From Fimenecus sp045579305 (GTDB lineage Bacteria > Bacillota > Clostridia > Oscillospirales > Acutalibacteraceae), in contig JAZNLY010000140.1 in the NCBI GenBank assembly GCA_045579305.1, forward strand, positions 1 to 7,410: 7,410 nt of DNA, written 5' to 3'. Made by a program: the position numbers and the translations under genes. This document shows, one piece after another, positions 4,541 through 7,410 of the stretch. How positions within the stretch are numbered: position 1 is the first letter of the stretch; each line of letters opens with the position of its first letter. Under the pieces are notes generated by a model, which was given only the letters and a program-made list of their open reading frames with translations, did no database searches and was not told the origin of the DNA.

Positions 4541-7126
4541 TTAACCTTTAGCGTCATACCAAGTCTTGCCTGTATTTACATCTGCTCGAAGTCTTACTTT
4601 CATCTGGCAAGCATTTTCCATTTCTTCTGAGAGGATTTTTGCTGCTTTTTCGATTTCGTTTTCAGGTGCTTCAACAATCAATTCGTCGTGTACTTGCAAA
4701 ATGAGTTTAGCATTCATTTTTTCTTCTTTAAGACGGTTATAAACACGCACCATTGCAATTTTGATAATATCCGCAGCAGTACCCTGAATAGGCATATTTC
4801 TCGCTACTCGTTCACCGAATGCACGGAGCATTCCGTTTGAAGAATTGAGTTCAGGCAAATATCTTCTTCTGCCCCAGAGTGTTGAAACATAGCCTTTCTC
4901 TTTTGCTTCTTTTGCAACTGTTTCCATATATTTGTCAACACCTGCATAGTGACGAAGATAGCCTTTTATATAATCGTCTGCCTCTTTTCGTGTGACACCG
5001 ATATCCTTTGCAAGTGAGAATGCACCGATACCGTAAACGATACCGAAATTAACTGCCTTTGCACGACTTCTCATAAGTGGTGTCACCAACTGTATGGGCA
5101 TATTGAACACCTGAGAAGCAGTAACAGTATGAATATCAACTTCGTCATTAAAGGCTTTCAGCATTTCTTCGTCATCAGCAATATGTGAAAGCACACGAAG
5201 TTCAATCTGTGAATAGTCCGCATCTGCTAAAAGACAACCGTCTTTCGCAATAAAAAATTTTCGCATTTCACGACCAATTTCTTTTCGTACCGGAATATTC
5301 TGAAGATTTGGCTCTGTTGATGAAATTCTACCTGTTCTCGTTTCTGTCTGGATAAATGACGAATGAATTCTTCCGTCTTCACCGATAACCTTCAGAAGTC
5401 CCTCACAGTATGTGGAATAAAGCTTTGAAAGTGTTCTGAACCATAATATTTTTTCTATAATCGGATTTTCATTCTGCAGACTTTCAAGAACATCTGCATT
5501 TGTCGAATAGCCACTCTTTGTCTTTTTCTTTGCAGGAAGTCCCATTTTTTCAAAGAGAATTACACCCAACTGTTTAGGTGAATTGATATTGAATTCCTCA
5601 CCTGCAAGTTCATATATTTCTTCCTGGATTTGTTTTAATTCACCGCTTATTTTCTGTGTGAAATCTGCAATTCCTTTACGGTCAACCATAAAGCCAAGAT
5701 GTTCCATACTTGCCAGAACTTCTGCAAGTGGCATTTCCACGTTATAAAGAAGATATTCCTGATTGTTTGCTTCGATTTCGGTTGTAAGTCTTGTACTTAC
5801 TGATTTCATTACTGCACAATCTACTGCAAGTTGCAAATCTGTTTTCACCTTTGGAATTGGTGCTTTGTATTCCTCACAAAGTCGCAAAGGATTATATCCG
5901 TTTGCCGACGGATTAAGAATATATCCTGCAAGGGATGTATCAAGTGCCATACCCTTGATTTCCACTTTATTAAGAAATGCGAAACGATATAAAAGCTTTG
6001 AGTTGTCAGTATATTTCCTGATGCTTTCATCTTCAAGAATTGCTTTTACAAACTCAAAATAGCCGAAATGCATTGGCTCAAGATGGTAAACTGTATTTTC
6101 ACAAAGGAAACAGAAGGATGGGTTGTCCAAGTCCTTGTAATCAGCAGTAAAATATGCACTTTTTTCTGCTATGATTTTGTTTAAAAGTTCATTTATGTCA
6201 AAGTCTGTCACAAAGTCAAGCTCTTTTGTTTTTTCTTCCTTTTTCTCAACTGATGTAGGCGCTGAAAAATTGAGTTTTTCAATGATTTTGAACATTTCAA
6301 GGTCAGCAAGCATTGCTCTTGCCTTGCTTTCGTCAACATCCTGCACCACAAAATCTGAAAGTTCATATTCAATAGGCACATTGTTGATAATTGTACCGAG
6401 AATGTAACTCAAAAATGCCTTTTCCTTGTCATTTAAAAGTTTATTTTTAAGGTTTTCCTTGATTTCAAGAGTATCGATATTATCATAAATATTCTTGATT
6501 GTACCAAATTTCTGAATAAGGTCACCTGCTGTCTTCTGACCGACACCTGTAACACCCGGAATACAGTCGGACGCATCACCCTGAAGTGCTTTAATATCAA
6601 TCATCTGTAATGGAGTTACGCCATATTCCTCCATTATTCTTGCAGGGGTATATGTTTCAGTTGTGGTTGTGCCCATTTTTGTATGTGGAAGCAAAACTGT
6701 AACATTATCACGGATTAACTGGAATGAGTCACGGTCACCTGTTGCGATAAAGCATTCATTTCCGTCCTTACACATTTCGGCTACTGTACCGAGAATGTCG
6801 TCTGCCTCATAGCCTTCAAGAGATATGATTTTATAACCCAAAGCGGTAAGAAGTTCTTTGAGTACAGGTAACTGTTGTGCCAATTCAGGTGGCATACCGT
6901 GACGATTTGCCTTGTATCCGTCATACATTTTGTGACGGAATGTAGGTGCTTTAAGGTCGAAAGCAATAGCCACACCATCGGGCTTTACCTCGTCAGAAAG
7001 TTTCATTAAAATAGTCAGAAAACCATAGATACCATTTGTGAATCTGCCGTCTTTTGTTGACAAAGCACGGATACCATAAAAGGCTCTGTTCAATATGCTG
7101 TTACCGTCAATTGCTAATATCTTCAT
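4541..7126 (-). CDS. polA: DNA polymerase I
   Basis: This 861-residue enzyme fills gaps and removes RNA primers during Okazaki-fragment maturation and excision repair. Residues 1-290 are the FEN-like 5'-3' nuclease: D7 in AIDGNS, FRHKMYDGYKANR at 63-75, YEADD at 106-110, TGDRDS at 129-134 and GDASDCIPG at 183-191, followed by a helix-hairpin-helix (GVTGVGQKTA). Residues about 300-460 correspond to the 3'-5' exonuclease domain, but the DxE metal motif is replaced (FTADY at 326-330), so proofreading is probably lost, as in Bacillus-type Pol I. Residues about 460-861 are the polymerase: motif A DYSQIELR (D637), motif B R686...K690...F694...Y698, and motif C VHDE (D814). All catalytic residues are present, and length is normal for Firmicutes. 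GGTGAT lies 5 nt before the ATG, matching the 3' half of a Shine-Dalgarno site. It is probably first in an operon with the three genes below it. Confidence 0.97.
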   Translation of the reverse strand: MKILAIDGNSILNRAFYGIRALSTKDGRFTNGIYGFLTILMKLSDEVKPDGVAIAFDLKAPTFRHKMYDGYKANRHGMPPELAQQLPVLKELLTALGYKIISLEGYEADDILGTVAEMCKDGNECFIATGDRDSFQLIRDNVTVLLPHTKMGTTTTETYTPARIMEEYGVTPLQMIDIKALQGDASDCIPGVTGVGQKTAGDLIQKFGTIKNIYDNIDTLEIKENLKNKLLNDKEKAFLSYILGTIINNVPIEYELSDFVVQDVDESKARAMLADLEMFKIIEKLNFSAPTSVEKKEEKTKELDFVTDFDINELLNKIIAEKSAYFTADYKDLDNPSFCFLCENTVYHLEPMHFGYFEFVKAILEDESIRKYTDNSKLLYRFAFLNKVEIKGMALDTSLAGYILNPSANGYNPLRLCEEYKAPIPKVKTDLQLAVDCAVMKSVSTRLTTEIEANNQEYLLYNVEMPLAEVLASMEHLGFMVDRKGIADFTQKISGELKQIQEEIYELAGEEFNINSPKQLGVILFEKMGLPAKKKTKSGYSTNADVLESLQNENPIIEKILWFRTLSKLYSTYCEGLLKVIGEDGRIHSSFIQTETRTGRISSTEPNLQNIPVRKEIGREMRKFFIAKDGCLLADADYSQIELRVLSHIADDEEMLKAFNDEVDIHTVTASQVFNMPIQLVTPLMRSRAKAVNFGIVYGIGAFSLAKDIGVTRKEADDYIKGYLRHYAGVDKYMETVAKEAKEKGYVSTLWGRRRYLPELNSSNGMLRAFGERVARNMPIQGTAADIIKIAMVRVYNRLKEEKMNAKLILQVHDELIVEAPENEIEKAAKILSEEMENACQMKVRLRADVNTGKTWYDAKG

Positions 7127-7158
7127 TTCATATCACCAAAAAATTTATAATTATAAAT

Positions 7159-7187
7159 ATTATAACATAATTATGAAATAAATACCA
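7159..7187 (-). promoter_or_regulatory. Predicted polA promoter (extended -10)
   Basis: On the minus strand an extended -10 box, TGTTATAAT, lies with TATAAT at 7159-7164. The region 17 bp upstream (7182-7187, TGGTAT) is a poor -35 match, which the TGn extension could offset. Transcription would start near 7152, giving a short leader of about 25 nt. The surrounding DNA is so AT-rich that other starts are possible. Confidence 0.5.
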
Positions 7188-7214
7188 TATAAAAACCATA
7201 AAATTCAAACAATT

Positions 7215-7337
7215 AAATCGGAGTTTATCGATTGAATGTAGAATTCAGAATGCAGAATTCAGAATTATGGAACTGCGTTGCGATTTTAAAAAACAACCAA
7301 TATGGTGTAGCGGTAGGGCGGGGTCTTGACCCCGCCG
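7215..7337 (+). repeat. Right copy of the dispersed repeat
   Basis: This is a direct copy of the element at 1-124. Its heptamer array occupies 7234-7268 with five units: GAATGTA, GAATTCA, GAATGCA, GAATTCA, GAATTAT. The conserved block follows, then the same perfect 9-bp hairpin around TT at 7317-7336. The arrays of the two copies differ in individual units but both have five, while the block after them is 73/74 identical. This copy begins roughly 50 bp upstream of the polA promoter. Confidence 0.9.
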
Positions 7338-7391
7338 TTGTTGGATTCCCTATTACTTTTCGGCGGCAGCAAGCTACCGCCCTACCATATT
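7338..7391 (-). repeat. Inverted second hairpin module of the right repeat
   Basis: Read on the minus strand from 7391, this is a paralogue of the module at 7299-7337: AATATGG, TAGGGCGG, then a hairpin at 7362-7381 (GGCGGCAGC and GCTACCGCC, one mismatch, AA loop on the plus strand), then CCGAAAAG. The left module has the same outer sequence with an extra 8 bp (TGTAGCGG) and a different hairpin tip. The two modules face each other, so 7299-7391 is an imperfect 93-bp palindrome with ends AATATGG and CCATATT, like a miniature inverted-repeat element. Positions 7392-7410 hold nothing I recognise. Confidence 0.7.
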
Positions 7392-7410
7392 CTATGAATT
7401 AAACTTTCCC

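Noticed and set aside
1..7410. Whole cluster as a composite transposon or genomic island between direct repeats
   Set aside because: The genes between the repeats are housekeeping (polA, tsaD, pckG). There is no transposase or integrase, and the repeats look like a dispersed small family.

Overview
The window looks like chromosomal DNA of a low-GC Gram-positive bacterium, most likely a gut or rumen Clostridia member of the Ruminococcus/Oscillospiraceae type. This rests on the AT-rich spacers, purine-rich Shine-Dalgarno sites, sigma-A-like promoters, a GTP-type PEP carboxykinase and a DNA polymerase I with a degenerate proofreading domain. It also rests on small GC-rich hairpin repeats of a kind I associate with such genomes. 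The assignment is inference; no rRNA or tRNA marker is present.

Layout: all five genes are on the minus strand, so transcription runs from high to low coordinates. From about 7165 down, an extended -10 promoter precedes polA (DNA polymerase I, 4541-7126). Next come a small acidic protein of unknown function (4085-4480), a fused low-molecular-weight phosphatase/RimI-type acetyltransferase (3220-4095) and tsaD (2198-3217). The last three are tightly packed: an 11-bp overlap, then a 2-nt gap. A 60-nt spacer with a small hairpin repeat separates polA from them. I see no strong terminator inside the group, so it probably forms one operon. After a 172-nt gap comes pckG (GTP-dependent PEP carboxykinase, 235-2025), an independent unit with a near-consensus promoter, a dyad at the predicted start point and an intrinsic terminator.

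The cluster is flanked by two direct copies of a non-coding repeat (1-124 and 7215-7337). Each copy has a five-unit 7-bp tandem array, an approximately 70-bp conserved block and a perfect 9-bp GC-rich hairpin. The right copy continues into a second, inverted hairpin module, giving a head-to-head MITE-like structure (about 7299-7391).

Functionally, the genes are mostly housekeeping: DNA repair and Okazaki-fragment processing (polA), the tRNA t6A modification (tsaD), N-terminal acetylation plus probable arginine/tyrosine dephosphorylation (fusion) and gluconeogenesis/anaplerosis (pckG). I see no defence system, transposase or phage gene. The most unusual items are the phosphatase-acetyltransferase fusion, the unknown acidic gene inside the operon, and the modular flanking repeats.
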